From contig NZ_JABBXF010000018.1 of assembly GCF_013030945.1 (NCBI RefSeq), forward strand, positions 1 through 64,000: a stretch of 64,000 bases of DNA. The letters run 5' to 3'. Of the stretch, positions 24,355-34,175 are shown piece by piece; the first letter of the stretch is position 1, and the number at the start of each line of letters is the position of its first letter. The translations under genes and the position numbers were made by a program. The notes under the pieces are model-generated. The model was given only the letters and a program-made list of their open reading frames with translations, was not told the origin of the DNA and ran no database searches. The DNA comes from Streptomyces morookaense. Its GTDB lineage: Bacteria; Actinomycetota; Actinomycetes; Streptomycetales; Streptomycetaceae.

Positions 24355-25640
24355 GTACGACCTTCACCGCCGCGCTCGCCAAGGGGCTGCGGGGCAACAA
24401 CAACGACGGCGGGAAGCGCAAGCTCTCCTACCCCGTCGTGCTGCTGATCGTCGCCGGCGCCCTGGTGCTGCTCTCGGCGCTGCGCGTGATCACCGGCGCC
24501 ACGGACCTCACCTCCGCGGGCCAGTTCAGCGGCGCGCTCGCCGCCGCCGTGCCGATCGGACTCGCGGGCCTCGGCGGCCTGTGGGCCGAGCGGTCCGGTG
24601 TCGTCAACATCGGCCTCGAAGGCATGATGATGCTCGGCACCTTCTGCGCCGGCTGGATGGGCTGGCAGCACGGCCCCTGGGCCGCGGCCCTCGCCGGTGT
24701 CGTCGGCGGTGCGCTCGGCGGCCTCGTGCACGCCCTCGCCACCGTCACCTTCGGCGTGGACCACATCATCTCCGGTGTGGCCATGAACATCCTGGCCCTC
24801 GGCATCACCCAGTACGCCGCCAAGACGCTCTTCGGCGCGGAGGGCAGCGCGGCCCAGCAGGCGGGCGGCAACGACAAGCAGTCGCCGCCCATGCCGAACA
24901 TGGGGAACTTCTCCGTCCCCGGCCTGTCCGACTGGCTGACGTCGGTCGAGAAGCACCACTGGTTCCTCGTCTCCGACCTCGCGGGCATCCTCGACAGCTT
25001 CGTCGACGGGGTCTCCTGGCTGACGATCGTCGCCGCCGCGCTGTTCGTCGGCACGTTCTTCGTGCTGTGGCGCACGGGCTTCGGCCTGCGGCTGCGGTCC
25101 TGCGGCGAGAGCCCGGTGGCCGCCGAGTCCCTCGGCGTCAACGTGTACACGTACAAGTACGCGGCCGTGGTCGTCTCCGGCGCCCTCGCGGGCCTGGGCG
25201 GTGCGTTCCTCGCCATCGGGACGCACATGTACTCCGACGGCCAGACCGGCGGGCGCGGCTACATCGGCCTCGCCACGATGATCTTCGGCAACTGGCGTCC
25301 GGGCGGTGTCGCCATGGGCGCGGGCCTGTTCGGCTTCATGGACAGCCTCCAGCTGCGCTCCGGCGGCCCGACCGTCCACGCGCTGCTGCTGCTCCTGGCG
25401 GTGCTGCTGGTCGGCCTGGCCGCGTGGCGGCTCAAGCAGGGCAAGCAGAAGCCGGCGCTGATCAGCGCGGGCATCGCGGTGGCGCTGGCCGTCTGGTACG
25501 CGCTGACCAAGACCGTGCCGCTGGAGTTCGTCGACGCCACTCCGTACGTGGCGACGCTGCTGGTGCTCTCCGTCTCCGCGCAGCGGCTGCGGATGCCGAA
25601 GGCCGACGGCAAGCCGTACCGGAAGGGGCAGGGCAAGTGA
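24351..25640 (+). CDS. Nucleoside ABC importer permease 2
   Basis: This 429-residue permease (YufQ-like) has the matching signatures ERSGVVNIGLEGMMMLG and GVDHIISGVAMNILALG and an EAA-like loop (RTGFGLRLRSCGESPVAAES). It has about ten hydrophobic segments, with a polar extracytoplasmic insert around residues 160-200. The GTG overlaps the permease 1 stop (GTGA), with GGAGG at 24339-24343. It overlaps the cytidine deaminase start by 4 bp, which ties import directly to catabolism. Confidence 0.93.
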   Translation: MSTTFTAALAKGLRGNNNDGGKRKLSYPVVLLIVAGALVLLSALRVITGATDLTSAGQFSGALAAAVPIGLAGLGGLWAERSGVVNIGLEGMMMLGTFCAGWMGWQHGPWAAALAGVVGGALGGLVHALATVTFGVDHIISGVAMNILALGITQYAAKTLFGAEGSAAQQAGGNDKQSPPMPNMGNFSVPGLSDWLTSVEKHHWFLVSDLAGILDSFVDGVSWLTIVAAALFVGTFFVLWRTGFGLRLRSCGESPVAAESLGVNVYTYKYAAVVVSGALAGLGGAFLAIGTHMYSDGQTGGRGYIGLATMIFGNWRPGGVAMGAGLFGFMDSLQLRSGGPTVHALLLLLAVLLVGLAAWRLKQGKQKPALISAGIAVALAVWYALTKTVPLEFVDATPYVATLLVLSVSAQRLRMPKADGKPYRKGQGK

Positions 25641-26032
25641 CCCTCTCCGTGGATTGGGAGGCCCTGCGCGCGCAGGCCCGGGACGCCATGTCCCGGGCCT
25701 ACGCCCCGTACTCGGACTTCCCGGTGGGGGCCGCGGCCCTCGTCGACGACGGCCGCGTCGTCACCGGCTGCAATGTGGAGAACGCCGCGTACGGCGTGGC
25801 GCTGTGCGCCGAGTGCGGAATGGTTTCCGCACTGTTCTCCTCGGGCGGCGGCCGGCTCACGGCCTTCACCTGCTGCGACCGCCACGGCAACGTCCTGATG
25901 CCGTGCGGCCGCTGCCGCCAGCTGCTGTGGGAACACGGCGGCCCCGAGCTCGCCGTGGACACCGCGTCCGGCATCCGCCCGCTGGCGGAGCTGCTGCCGG
26001 ACGCGTTTGGCCCCGCCGACCTCAATCGCTGA
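25637..26032 (+). CDS. cdd: Cytidine deaminase
   Basis: The 131-residue enzyme deaminates cytidine and deoxycytidine to the uridines. Zinc ligands Cys57, Cys90 and Cys93 and the catalytic Glu59 are visible in CAECG and MPCGRCRQL, with the substrate motif CNVENAAYG. The length is that of the small tetrameric class. The GTG overlaps the permease stop by 4 bp. The downstream deoA gene is separated by an 88-bp spacer with a nested stem-loop at 26041-26092. Confidence 0.96.
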   Translation: MTLSVDWEALRAQARDAMSRAYAPYSDFPVGAAALVDDGRVVTGCNVENAAYGVALCAECGMVSALFSSGGGRLTAFTCCDRHGNVLMPCGRCRQLLWEHGGPELAVDTASGIRPLAELLPDAFGPADLNR

Positions 26033-26040
26033 CAATGTCA

Positions 26041-26092
26041 TCGAACGTCTGACGGGCTGGGAGGAACCACGACCAGCCCGTTCGGCGTTCGA
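26041..26092 (+). other. Nested stem-loop between cdd and deoA
   Basis: TCGAACG (26041-26047) is complementary to CGTTCGA (26086-26092), and inside it ACGGGCTGG (26052-26060) is complementary to CCAGCCCGT (26073-26081). Together they form an interrupted hairpin that fills most of the spacer. It could be a processing site or partial terminator that sets the cdd:deoA ratio. Confidence 0.6.
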
Positions 26093-26120
26093 GCACCCAT
26101 GACGTAAGGAAGCACAGCCG

Positions 26121-27398
<1,278 letters not shown>

Positions 27399-27574
27399 GG
27401 GCTTCGCCCCGTAAGGGGCGCGGGGAACTGCGCGACCAGCCACCGGCGGCCCGCAGCCGACGCACCACCTGGGGTCCGGGGCGAAGCCCCGGCAAGGAGG
27501 CGGCACGTCGGCTGCGGGTACGTCGTGGTTGCTCGCGCAGTTCCCCGCGCCCCTTTGGGGCGCGGTACCCCGTA
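27399..27574. repeat. Full copy of the 23-bp-armed intergenic inverted repeat (copy B)
   Basis: The element starts directly at the deoA stop. Its arms at 27413-27435 and 27533-27555 are perfect 23-bp complements (left arm begins AAGGGGCGCGGGGAACTG). Between them is a roughly 100-bp centre with a shorter hairpin of the GGGGCGAAGCCCC type. It lies between convergent deoA and MFS genes and can act as a bidirectional terminator. Related copies: 10252, 56114, 57963, 62186. Confidence 0.8.
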
Positions 27575-27589
27575 ACGCGCGCGGGCGCC

Positions 27590-28885
27590 CTACGCCCGCA
27601 TCGCCAACCGGCGCTCCACGAGCGCCTTCCGCGTCGCGTACAGCGTGACCGCAGCCGCACCCACCATCGCCAGCAGGCCCAGCACCACCGTGCCGTCCCA
27701 CCCCGCCGACCGGAACGCGAGGGCGCCGAGCGTGCCGCCCACCGAGCTGCCCGCGTAGTACGCCGTCTGGTACAGGGCCGACGCCTGCGCGCGGCCCGTC
27801 TTCGCCGTGCGGCTCACCGACGAACTCGCCACCGCGTGGCCCGCGAAGAAGCCCGCCGTGATGAGGATCAGCCCGGCCAGCACCGCCGCCAGCGAACTGC
27901 TCACCGTCAGCAGCAGGCCCAGCGACGTCGTGGCCAGGGCCAGATACAGCGCACCCCGCCGGCCCAGCCGGCCCACCAGCTTGCCGGCCGCCGCCGACGA
28001 GGCCGTGCCGACCAGGTAGACCAGGAAGATCGAGCCCACCACGCCCTGCGGCAGCGAGAACGGCGCCGCCGCCAGGCGGTAGCCGACGACCGTGTAGACC
28101 GCGCCGAAGACGGTCATGAAGAGCGCGCCGATCGCGTACAGCCGGCACAGCAGCGGGTCGGACAGGTGCGTCCCGAGCGTACGGGCCAGGTTGCGCACCG
28201 ACAGCGGGGCCGGCGTGAAGTGCCGTGCCCGCGGCACCAGGACGCGGAACGCCAGCGCGCACACCACCGCCAGCGCGCCGACGGCGGCCAGGCCCGCCCG
28301 CCAGCCCCACGCCTGCGTCACCCAGCCGGCCAGGATGCGGCCGGTCATGCCGCCGATCGCGTTGCCGGCCACGAACAGCCCGATCGCACCGACCAGCGCC
28401 TTCGGCCGCACCTCCTCCGCCAGGTACGCCATCGCCGACGCCGGCACCCCGGCCAGTGCCGCGCCCTGCACGGCGCGCAGCGCGACCAGCCACCCCAGGC
28501 TCGGGGCGAACGGCACCAGCAGCGCCACCAGCGCGGCGACGCACAGCGCCACGGTCATCGTCGTGCGCCGCCCGAAGCGCTCGGAGAGCGCGCTCAGCGG
28601 GACGACGGCGACGGCCAGTCCGCCGGTCGCGGCGGAGACCGTCCAGCTCGCCTGATCCGGCGTCACCCCGAGGTCGTCGGAGATCGCGGGCAGCAGCGCC
28701 TGCGTGGAGTAGAGGAGGGCGAACGTGGCGACACCGGCGGCGAAGAGCGAGAAGCTCATCCGGCGGTAGCCGGGCCCGCCGGGGGTCAGCCGGGTGTCGG
28801 TGGGGGAGGCGGCGGCAGGGGACGGCTGGGCAGAGGCATCCGGACGCGCTATGGCGGCGGATGCCCCGGTATCGGCAGCAGGCAT
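27590..28885 (-). CDS. MFS transporter
   Basis: The protein of about 431 residues has twelve predicted membrane spans and the MFS loop motif between spans 2 and 3 (LSERFGRRTTM). The second half repeats the pattern (GKLVGRLGRRGALY). It resembles YnfM/AraJ-like efflux permeases. I chose the ATG at 28885 because the longer starts (28909, 28957) run into the divergent LysR promoter. A Pro/Ala/Asp-rich N-terminal tail precedes span 1. The divergent LysR gene is its probable regulator. Confidence 0.85.
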   Translation of the reverse strand: MPAADTGASAAIARPDASAQPSPAAASPTDTRLTPGGPGYRRMSFSLFAAGVATFALLYSTQALLPAISDDLGVTPDQASWTVSAATGGLAVAVVPLSALSERFGRRTTMTVALCVAALVALLVPFAPSLGWLVALRAVQGAALAGVPASAMAYLAEEVRPKALVGAIGLFVAGNAIGGMTGRILAGWVTQAWGWRAGLAAVGALAVVCALAFRVLVPRARHFTPAPLSVRNLARTLGTHLSDPLLCRLYAIGALFMTVFGAVYTVVGYRLAAAPFSLPQGVVGSIFLVYLVGTASSAAAGKLVGRLGRRGALYLALATTSLGLLLTVSSSLAAVLAGLILITAGFFAGHAVASSSVSRTAKTGRAQASALYQTAYYAGSSVGGTLGALAFRSAGWDGTVVLGLLAMVGAAAVTLYATRKALVERRLAMRA

Positions 28886-28930
28886 GTCCCAAACATTTGC
28901 ACCCCACATCTCATGCGTCCAATGCACAGA

Positions 28931-29935
28931 ATGGCGATAATCGATGCTGTGCTGCATGAGCCCAGGTCAGCGCGGTCCTTGTCACCGCGCGGCAACGAAA
29001 AAGACATCCCCGCAACAGTCGACGTCGAGGCCGACTCGTGGGCGGCGACGCTCACTCCGCGCCTCGCGCAGTTCGTCGCCGTCGCCCGCCAGGAACACGT
29101 GACGCGCGCCGCGCACCAGCTGGACATGCCGCAGTCCACGCTGAGCCGCTCGATGGCCCGCCTCGAACACGACCTGGGCGTCGCGCTGTTCGCGCGGCAC
29201 GGGCGCACCGTCTCGCTCACCGCCGCGGGCCGCGCCTTCCTCGCCTCGGTCGAGCGTGCCCTGTACGAGGTCGACCGCGCCGCCGAGACCCTCCGGGAGG
29301 ACGCGGACCCCGCCTCCGGCAAGATCGCCTTCGGCTTTCTGCACACGATGGGTTCCGAGACCGTACCCGAACTCATCCGCGCCTTCCGCGCCGACCACCC
29401 GCGGGTGCGCTTCCAACTCGTGCAGAACTACGGCGAGGCCATGCTGGAACGGCTCCGCGACGGCGGGCTCGACCTGTGCCTGACCTCGCCGGTGCCGGAC
29501 GCGCCGGACCTGGTGGCGCGCCGGCTCGACGAGCAGAAGCTGCGGCTCGTCGTCCCCGACGACCACCGGCTGGCCGGCCGCAAACGGGTGCGCCTCGCCG
29601 AGGCGTCGGCCGAACTCTTCGTCACCCTGGAACCGGGGTACGGGCTCCGGCGCATCACGGACGCGCTGTGCGCGGAGGCGGGGTTCGCGCCGAAGGTGGC
29701 GTTCGAGGGCGAGGACCCGGAGACGCTGCGCGGCCTGGTGGCCGCGGGCCTGGGCGTCGCCCTGCTCCCCCCGCCGGCCGTGCCGCGCCCGGGCATCGTG
29801 GAACTGACGGTGACCGCTCCGCGCGCGGTCCGCGAGATCGGGGTGGCGTGGCTCGACGGCCACCCCGACACACCACCGGTGGCCGCGTTCAAACGGTTCC
29901 TGCTGTCGCGCAGGGGGCAGTTGCTGCACCGATAG
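28931..29935 (+). CDS. LysR-family transcriptional regulator
   Basis: The protein of about 334 residues has a winged helix-turn-helix (LAQFVAVARQEHVTRAAHQL followed by MPQSTLSRSMARLEHDLG) preceded by an N-terminal extension of about 35 residues, and a periplasmic-binding-like effector domain (GKIAFGFLHTMG onward). The start is uncertain: ATG 28922, ATG 28931 and GTG 28949 are all in frame, and no clear ribosome site separates them. An inverted repeat GCACAG/CTGTGC (28924-28929, 28947-28952) overlaps these starts. It is divergent from the MFS gene and probably controls it. Confidence 0.85.
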   Translation: MAIIDAVLHEPRSARSLSPRGNEKDIPATVDVEADSWAATLTPRLAQFVAVARQEHVTRAAHQLDMPQSTLSRSMARLEHDLGVALFARHGRTVSLTAAGRAFLASVERALYEVDRAAETLREDADPASGKIAFGFLHTMGSETVPELIRAFRADHPRVRFQLVQNYGEAMLERLRDGGLDLCLTSPVPDAPDLVARRLDEQKLRLVVPDDHRLAGRKRVRLAEASAELFVTLEPGYGLRRITDALCAEAGFAPKVAFEGEDPETLRGLVAAGLGVALLPPPAVPRPGIVELTVTAPRAVREIGVAWLDGHPDTPPVAAFKRFLLSRRGQLLHR

Positions 29936-29943
29936 GGCCCACC

Positions 29944-30726
29944 TCAGTACCGCAACGACTCCCCGAAGCCGGAGGCCAACGGCATGCGCAGCCCCAGGGG
30001 CGGCGGAGCCGCCAGGGCGTCCGCCACCGGACGGGCGTACGGGTGGCCGAAGAGGGAGCCGCGGACGAAGTCGGCTGCCAGGGCCAGGACTTCGGGGCGG
30101 TGCTCCGTGAGCGCGTGGCCGTCCGAGTGGACCTCGAAGCGGCACACGTCGCGGTTCACCTTCTTCGCCCGTTCCGCCAGCCGGAACGACAGGTCCGGAT
30201 CCGTCCGCGTGTCGTTGGTGCCGTGCACCAGCAGCACCCGCCGCCCGGACAACTGCCGTACGGGGTCCGGGTCCAGCACCGCCTCCGGCTCCGGCAGCCA
30301 CGTGGCCAGTGCCAGCACCGCCGTCACGGCCGGATGCCCGGCCGCCCGCAGCGCGGCCCGGGCGCCCATGCCCGTACCGATCAGGCACACCGGTACGTCC
30401 CCGTAGCGCCGCACCACCTCCTCGGCCGCCCACTGCACATCGCGGACCGGATCCGCGGAGCCCCCGTTCCAGCCCGCGCGGCGGTAGCGCACGACGTGGG
30501 TGACGAGGCCGTCCGGCCCGACCGCCCGGGCCAGCCGGCGGGCCAACGGCCGCTGGGCGGCGAGCGCGAGGGGCGAGGGGCGGCGCGCCCCGGCCGCCCG
30601 GCCCGCGGGCAGCAGCAGGGCCGCCGCGTGCACGGCGTCCTCGGCGGTTCCGGACCCTCCGGCGCCGAGCGGCTTTCCGAGGCGGGGCGCCCCCGCCCGT
30701 TCTCCCGACAGCGCTTCCTGAGCCAT
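29944..30726 (-). CDS. Alpha/beta-hydrolase-fold protein lacking the catalytic serine
   Basis: The 260-residue protein follows the dienelactone-hydrolase-like alpha/beta fold: strand [16 protein letters not shown], then [14 protein letters not shown] with the acid Asp and [11 protein letters not shown] with His204. At the nucleophile elbow the expected G-x-S-x-G reads G117-T-G-M-G121, so Gly119 replaces the serine. Either it is not a hydrolase or another residue has taken over. It is convergent with the LysR gene (8 bp apart) and divergent from add. Function unknown. Confidence 0.75.
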   Translation of the reverse strand: MAQEALSGERAGAPRLGKPLGAGGSGTAEDAVHAAALLLPAGRAAGARRPSPLALAAQRPLARRLARAVGPDGLVTHVVRYRRAGWNGGSADPVRDVQWAAEEVVRRYGDVPVCLIGTGMGARAALRAAGHPAVTAVLALATWLPEPEAVLDPDPVRQLSGRRVLLVHGTNDTRTDPDLSFRLAERAKKVNRDVCRFEVHSDGHALTEHRPEVLALAADFVRGSLFGHPYARPVADALAAPPPLGLRMPLASGFGESLRY

Positions 30727-30802
30727 GGCAGACAACGATGGCAGAAGGCCGGACGATGTCCACCCGGCCGATGGGTCACCGTTCCGTATCGTTCGCCGAC
30801 AT

Positions 30803-30814
30803 CTACGCGCGTAG
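30803..30814. promoter_or_regulatory. Exact nucleoside-regulon operator at the add promoter
   Basis: CTACGCGCGTAG, a perfect 12-bp palindrome, ends 4 bp before a TACAGT hexamer (30819-30824) that is 6 nt ahead of the add ATG. A bound regulator would cover the promoter spacer. Confidence 0.7.
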
Positions 30815-30830
30815 GGGCTACAGTGCGGAA

Positions 30831-31958
30831 ATGACGAGCGAGACCCACTCCCAACCGACCGCCCTGCCGACCCCGGAGCAGATCCGCCGAGCACCGAAGG
30901 TGCTGCTCCACGACCACCTCGACGGTGGTCTCCGCCCCGGCACGGTCGTCGATCTCGCCCGCGAGACGGGCTACGACAAGCTTCCCGAGACGGATCCGGA
31001 CAAGCTGGGCGTCTGGTTCCGGGAGGCCGCCGACTCCGGTTCGCTGGAGCGCTACCTGGAGACGTTCGCACACACCTGCGCCGTGATGCAGACCCGGGAC
31101 GCGCTGGTCCGGGTCGCCGCCGAGTGCGCCGAGGACCTCGCCGCGGACGGCGTCGTCTACGCCGAGGTCCGCTACGCCCCCGAGCAGCACCTGGAGGCCG
31201 GGCTCACCCTCGAAGAGGTCGTCGAGGCCGTCAACGAGGGCTTCCGGCAGGGCGAACGCCGCGCCAAGGCCAACGGTCACCGGATCCGCGTCGGTGCGCT
31301 GCTGACCGCCATGCGGCACGCCGCCCGGGCCCTGGAGATCGCCGAACTGGCCAACCGCTACCGGGACTCCGGCGTCGTCGGCTTCGACATCGCGGGCGCC
31401 GAGGCGGGCTTCCCCCCCACCCGCCACCTGGACGCCTTCGAGTACCTCAAGCGCGAGAACAACCACTTCACGATCCACGCCGGCGAGGCCTTCGGCCTGC
31501 CGTCGATCTGGCAGGCCCTGCAGTGGTGCGGCGCCGACCGGCTCGGCCACGGCGTGCGCATCATCGACGACATCGAGATCGCCGAGGACGGCAGCGCCGA
31601 GCTGGGCCGGCTGGCGTCGTATGTGCGGGACAAGCGCATTCCGCTGGAGATGTGCCCGACCTCCAACCTCCAGACGGCGGCGGCCGCTTCGTACGAGGAG
31701 CACCCGATCGGTCTGCTCCGCAAGCTGCACTTCCGGCTCACGGTGAACACCGATAATCGTCTGATGAGCGGTACCAGCATGAGCCGCGAATTCGAGCACC
31801 TGGTCAAGGCGTTCGGCTATTCGCTCGACGACATGCAGTGGTTCACCGTCAATGCGATGAAGAGCGCCTTCATCCCATTCGACGAACGTCTGGCCATGAT
31901 CAACGATGTGATCAAGCCGGGTTATGCCGAGTTGAAGGCCGAGTGGCTGTTCCGTTAG
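30831..31958 (+). CDS. add: Adenosine deaminase
   Basis: The 375-residue enzyme converts adenosine and deoxyadenosine to inosine forms. It has the metal motif HDHLDGG, the catalytic HAGEAFG, a GHGVRI segment and MCPTSN followed by NTDN, all standard for the family. The ATG at 30831 sits 6 nt after TACAGT and lacks a ribosome site, so translation is probably leaderless. A longer in-frame start at 30738 would place the operator inside the coding sequence and is rejected. The inosine produced feeds the purine nucleoside phosphorylase at 47.1 kb, which shares the operator. A terminator lies at 32038-32067. Confidence 0.96.
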   Translation: MTSETHSQPTALPTPEQIRRAPKVLLHDHLDGGLRPGTVVDLARETGYDKLPETDPDKLGVWFREAADSGSLERYLETFAHTCAVMQTRDALVRVAAECAEDLAADGVVYAEVRYAPEQHLEAGLTLEEVVEAVNEGFRQGERRAKANGHRIRVGALLTAMRHAARALEIAELANRYRDSGVVGFDIAGAEAGFPPTRHLDAFEYLKRENNHFTIHAGEAFGLPSIWQALQWCGADRLGHGVRIIDDIEIAEDGSAELGRLASYVRDKRIPLEMCPTSNLQTAAAASYEEHPIGLLRKLHFRLTVNTDNRLMSGTSMSREFEHLVKAFGYSLDDMQWFTVNAMKSAFIPFDERLAMINDVIKPGYAELKAEWLFR

Positions 31959-32037
31959 GCCGCTGACGGCAAGCGTCTGACCTGTGGTTCCGCGGCCAAT
32001 TGCCGCTGTTCGCGCAGGACAACCGAATACCGTGGAA

Positions 32038-32067
32038 ACGGCCGGGACTTCATCGGGTCCCGGCCGT
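32038..32067 (+). terminator. Terminator after add
   Basis: ACGGCCGGGAC (32038-32048) pairs perfectly with GTCCCGGCCGT (32057-32067) around an 8-nt loop, about 80 bp after the add stop. It is a typical U-tract-free Streptomyces hairpin. Confidence 0.7.
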
Positions 32068-32157
32068 GTCGTCTATTGCGGGCCGCTCGTTCTCGTGGCT
32101 AGGTTGCAGTGCCGCTGCACATACCCCCCGTTCCCCCGTCGCGAGGACAGAATTCAG

Positions 32158-32529
32158 ATGAAGCCAGGATCCCTCAAGATTCTCGGTGCCGCCGCGCTCG
32201 GTCTTTTCGCCGCGGCCGCCGGGGCCGGTACCGCGTCCGCGGCCACCGGAGTCGTCGAGTCGGCCGCCGACACCGCCGTCACGGCGTGGCAGACCGTCCC
32301 CGCCGAGCAGGTCGGCCACCTGGTGCCCGCGGGCGGCCCGGTCGTCCGCAGCGCGGACCAGGTGATGAACTCGGGGCTGCCGAAGCAGGTCGGCCGTGCG
32401 GCGGACCAGGCCATGGACAACAAGCTCGACCGCAATCTGCACCCCATGGACAACAAGGGCAACAAGGGCCTGCTCGGCCTGGTGCCGCCCGGGGTGATCC
32501 CGTCCAAGGGCCTCTCCCTCGGCCGCTGA
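32158..32529 (+). CDS. Small secreted protein
   Basis: The 123-residue product starts with MKPGSLKILG and a hydrophobic Ala-rich core ending near GTASA, a clear Sec signal peptide. The mature chain is Val/Ala-rich with Lys/Asn-rich repeats near the end (MDNKLDRNLHPMDNKGNKG). The ATG has GAGGA at about 10 nt. It resembles short secreted hypothetical proteins of Streptomyces such as that at 38320 (signal peptide, then ALEKSL/DPL-type segments), although identity is low. No enzymatic motif is visible. Confidence 0.75.
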   Translation: MKPGSLKILGAAALGLFAAAAGAGTASAATGVVESAADTAVTAWQTVPAEQVGHLVPAGGPVVRSADQVMNSGLPKQVGRAADQAMDNKLDRNLHPMDNKGNKGLLGLVPPGVIPSKGLSLGR

Positions 32530-32551
32530 CGGCGGACCCCGGCAGCACGAT

Positions 32552-32593
32552 GCGGCGGCCGCGCACCCGGTATCCCGGGCGCGCGGCCGCCGC
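32552..32593. terminator. Bidirectional terminator between secreted protein and PspC genes
   Basis: GCGGCGGCCGCGC (32552-32564) pairs with GCGCGGCCGCCGC (32581-32593), with a smaller CCCGG/CCGGG hairpin in the loop, between convergent genes. Confidence 0.7.
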
Positions 32594-32614
32594 GCGTGCG
32601 TGTGCGGTCAGGGA

Positions 32615-32824
32615 TCACCAGGCGGTGGACTCCTTGTGGTCCCCCTCGGAGGGCAGCAGGATCCACAGCGCGAGGTAGAGCAGGAACTGCGGGCCGGGCA
32701 GCAGGCAGGACAGCAGGAACAGCACCCGCATCGTCGTGCGGGAGATGCCGAACCGCCGGGCCAGGCCCGCGCAGACTCCGGCGATCATCCTGTGCTGACG
32801 GGGGCGGACCAGCGGAGCGGACAT
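32615..32824 (-). CDS. PspC-domain membrane protein
   Basis: The 69-residue protein is a compact PspC domain: the basic start (APLVRPRQHRMIAGVCAGLARRFG) is followed by ISRTTMRVLFLLSCLLPG and a second hydrophobic stretch (FLLYLALWILLP). PspC domains sense envelope stress at the inner face of the membrane. The ATG at 32824 is chosen because GAGGAG lies about 9 nt upstream; a longer form starting at 32878 lacks such a site. It stands alone here without PspA. Confidence 0.88.
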   Translation of the reverse strand: MSAPLVRPRQHRMIAGVCAGLARRFGISRTTMRVLFLLSCLLPGPQFLLYLALWILLPSEGDHKESTAW

Positions 32825-32909
32825 GACGGACTCCTCGTCGGTGGGGAGGGTGCGGGAACGTTTCCCGACACCCACCACGCTACGGAGCGATCCGGAGCAA
32901 AGCGTCCCT

Positions 32910-33512
32910 CTACGGGGCGATCCCGACCCTGGGCAGCGTAGGGGTCAGACCCCGATCCCGGTCCTCCCGGAGGAGGGGGCGGCGGACGGCCGCGTCCGCC
33001 CGGAGTCCACCCCCGGGCTCCGTCCTGCGGCCCGGGCCGGACCTCGCCCGCCTGCGCAGCCGCGCCCGTACCGCCGGGACCACCGCCAGGTGCGCGAGCG
33101 TCACCCCCGCCACGTTCAGCAGCAGCCCGTCGACGTCGAGGATCTGCCCGGCCACACCGCTCTGCACGACCTGGAGCGCGAGGGAGAGCATGGCGCAGGT
33201 GAAGACCGTGCGGGTCAGCGAGCCCAGCGGCGACACGTCGAGCCGCCCGCCCGCCCACGGCAGCAGCACGCCCAGCGGAGCGAACGGCACGACCCCCGTC
33301 CCTATGGCCCAGGCCGCGTCCCACGGGTCCATGGCCAGGTCGGCACGGATCGTGGCGAGGGGCTCCAGGTGCACGGCGGTCACCCAGGGTGCGGTCAGCG
33401 GGCGCAGGGCGAGCCAGCCGAGCACGAGGAGGTATGCGGCCAGGAGGACGCAGCCCGCGACGCGGTAGCGGTATCGGAGGGCGGGCGTACCGCCATAGCC
33501 ATGACGCTGCAC
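32910..33512 (-). CDS. VanZ-family membrane protein
   Basis: The 200-residue protein has four or five membrane spans and the VanZ-like pattern (a first span, PLATIRADL, VPFAPLGVLLPW, then DVDGLLLNVAGVTLAHL). VanZ-domain proteins are linked to low-level glycopeptide tolerance and envelope functions, but the mechanism is unclear. The GTG at 33512 is the only plausible start. The C-terminal 45 residues are Arg/Gly-rich and probably cytoplasmic. It lies downstream of, and in the same direction as, the AfsQ operon. Confidence 0.8.
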   Translation of the reverse strand: MQRHGYGGTPALRYRYRVAGCVLLAAYLLVLGWLALRPLTAPWVTAVHLEPLATIRADLAMDPWDAAWAIGTGVVPFAPLGVLLPWAGGRLDVSPLGSLTRTVFTCAMLSLALQVVQSGVAGQILDVDGLLLNVAGVTLAHLAVVPAVRARLRRRARSGPGRRTEPGGGLRADAAVRRPLLREDRDRGLTPTLPRVGIAP

Positions 33513-33578
33513 GCCCCTACGGACGCCGCGCGCGGGGCGTGCGGTTCCGCCTGCCGGGCACGGAGAGTCAGCGTTGCG

Positions 33579-34175
33579 TCAGGAGGCGGCGGTGCCGGTT
33601 CCGCGGATGCTCTCCGGGTGCGTGCGCAGTTCGTCGGTGCACTGGTAGCCCTTGGGGCCCTCGTCCCCGGGACCGCCCAGGATCACGGTGCCCCGGCCGT
33701 CGGCCGCCGCGGTGCCCCCGAAGGTGCACACGAGTTGGGCCAGGGCCACGGGAGGCAGCTGGTCGGGGGCGATGTTCAGGCGCAGCGTGCCGGCCGGGTC
33801 GCCCTTGTGCGGGGCGCCGACGGCGAGCCGGGCCGGGACGGAGGTGGAGAATCCGGCCTCGTCCTCGGCGGGCGAGGGCTGCCGGCGCAGCTCGTCCAGG
33901 AGCGCGGAGGCGACCTGTACGGCGTCGTCGGCGGCGGGGAGCACCACCGCGCGCGTCACGGGCAGTAGCTGAGAGGTGCAGACCAGTTGGACGGACACGG
34001 TGACGCTTCCGGTGGGCAGCGCGTTCTGTGCGCCGGGGCGCACGACACACGTCGCGCGCGACGGGGCGCTGCCCGCGTCCACGGGGACGGCCGTGCCGCG
34101 GATGCCGCAGCCGGCGAGGAGCAGGAGCCCGGCCGTCAGCGCGGCGGCACGGGCGGCGGTGCGGCGTCGTCTCAC
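33579..34175 (-). CDS. AfsQ2-linked lipoprotein
   Basis: The 198-residue protein has an Arg-rich start, a hydrophobic segment and lipobox LLAGC, so it should be lipid-anchored outside the membrane. The mature part contains paired cysteines (TCVVRPG, QLVCTSQ, LVCTFGG, YQCTDE) that could form disulfides. Its GTG overlaps the AfsQ2 stop by 4 bp (GTGA), so it is translationally coupled to the sensor kinase and probably modulates it at the membrane surface, as proposed for lipoproteins in sensor operons. The same gene order is known from the S. coelicolor afsQ locus. Confidence 0.88.
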   Translation of the reverse strand: MRRRRTAARAAALTAGLLLLAGCGIRGTAVPVDAGSAPSRATCVVRPGAQNALPTGSVTVSVQLVCTSQLLPVTRAVVLPAADDAVQVASALLDELRRQPSPAEDEAGFSTSVPARLAVGAPHKGDPAGTLRLNIAPDQLPPVALAQLVCTFGGTAAADGRGTVILGGPGDEGPKGYQCTDELRTHPESIRGTGTAAS

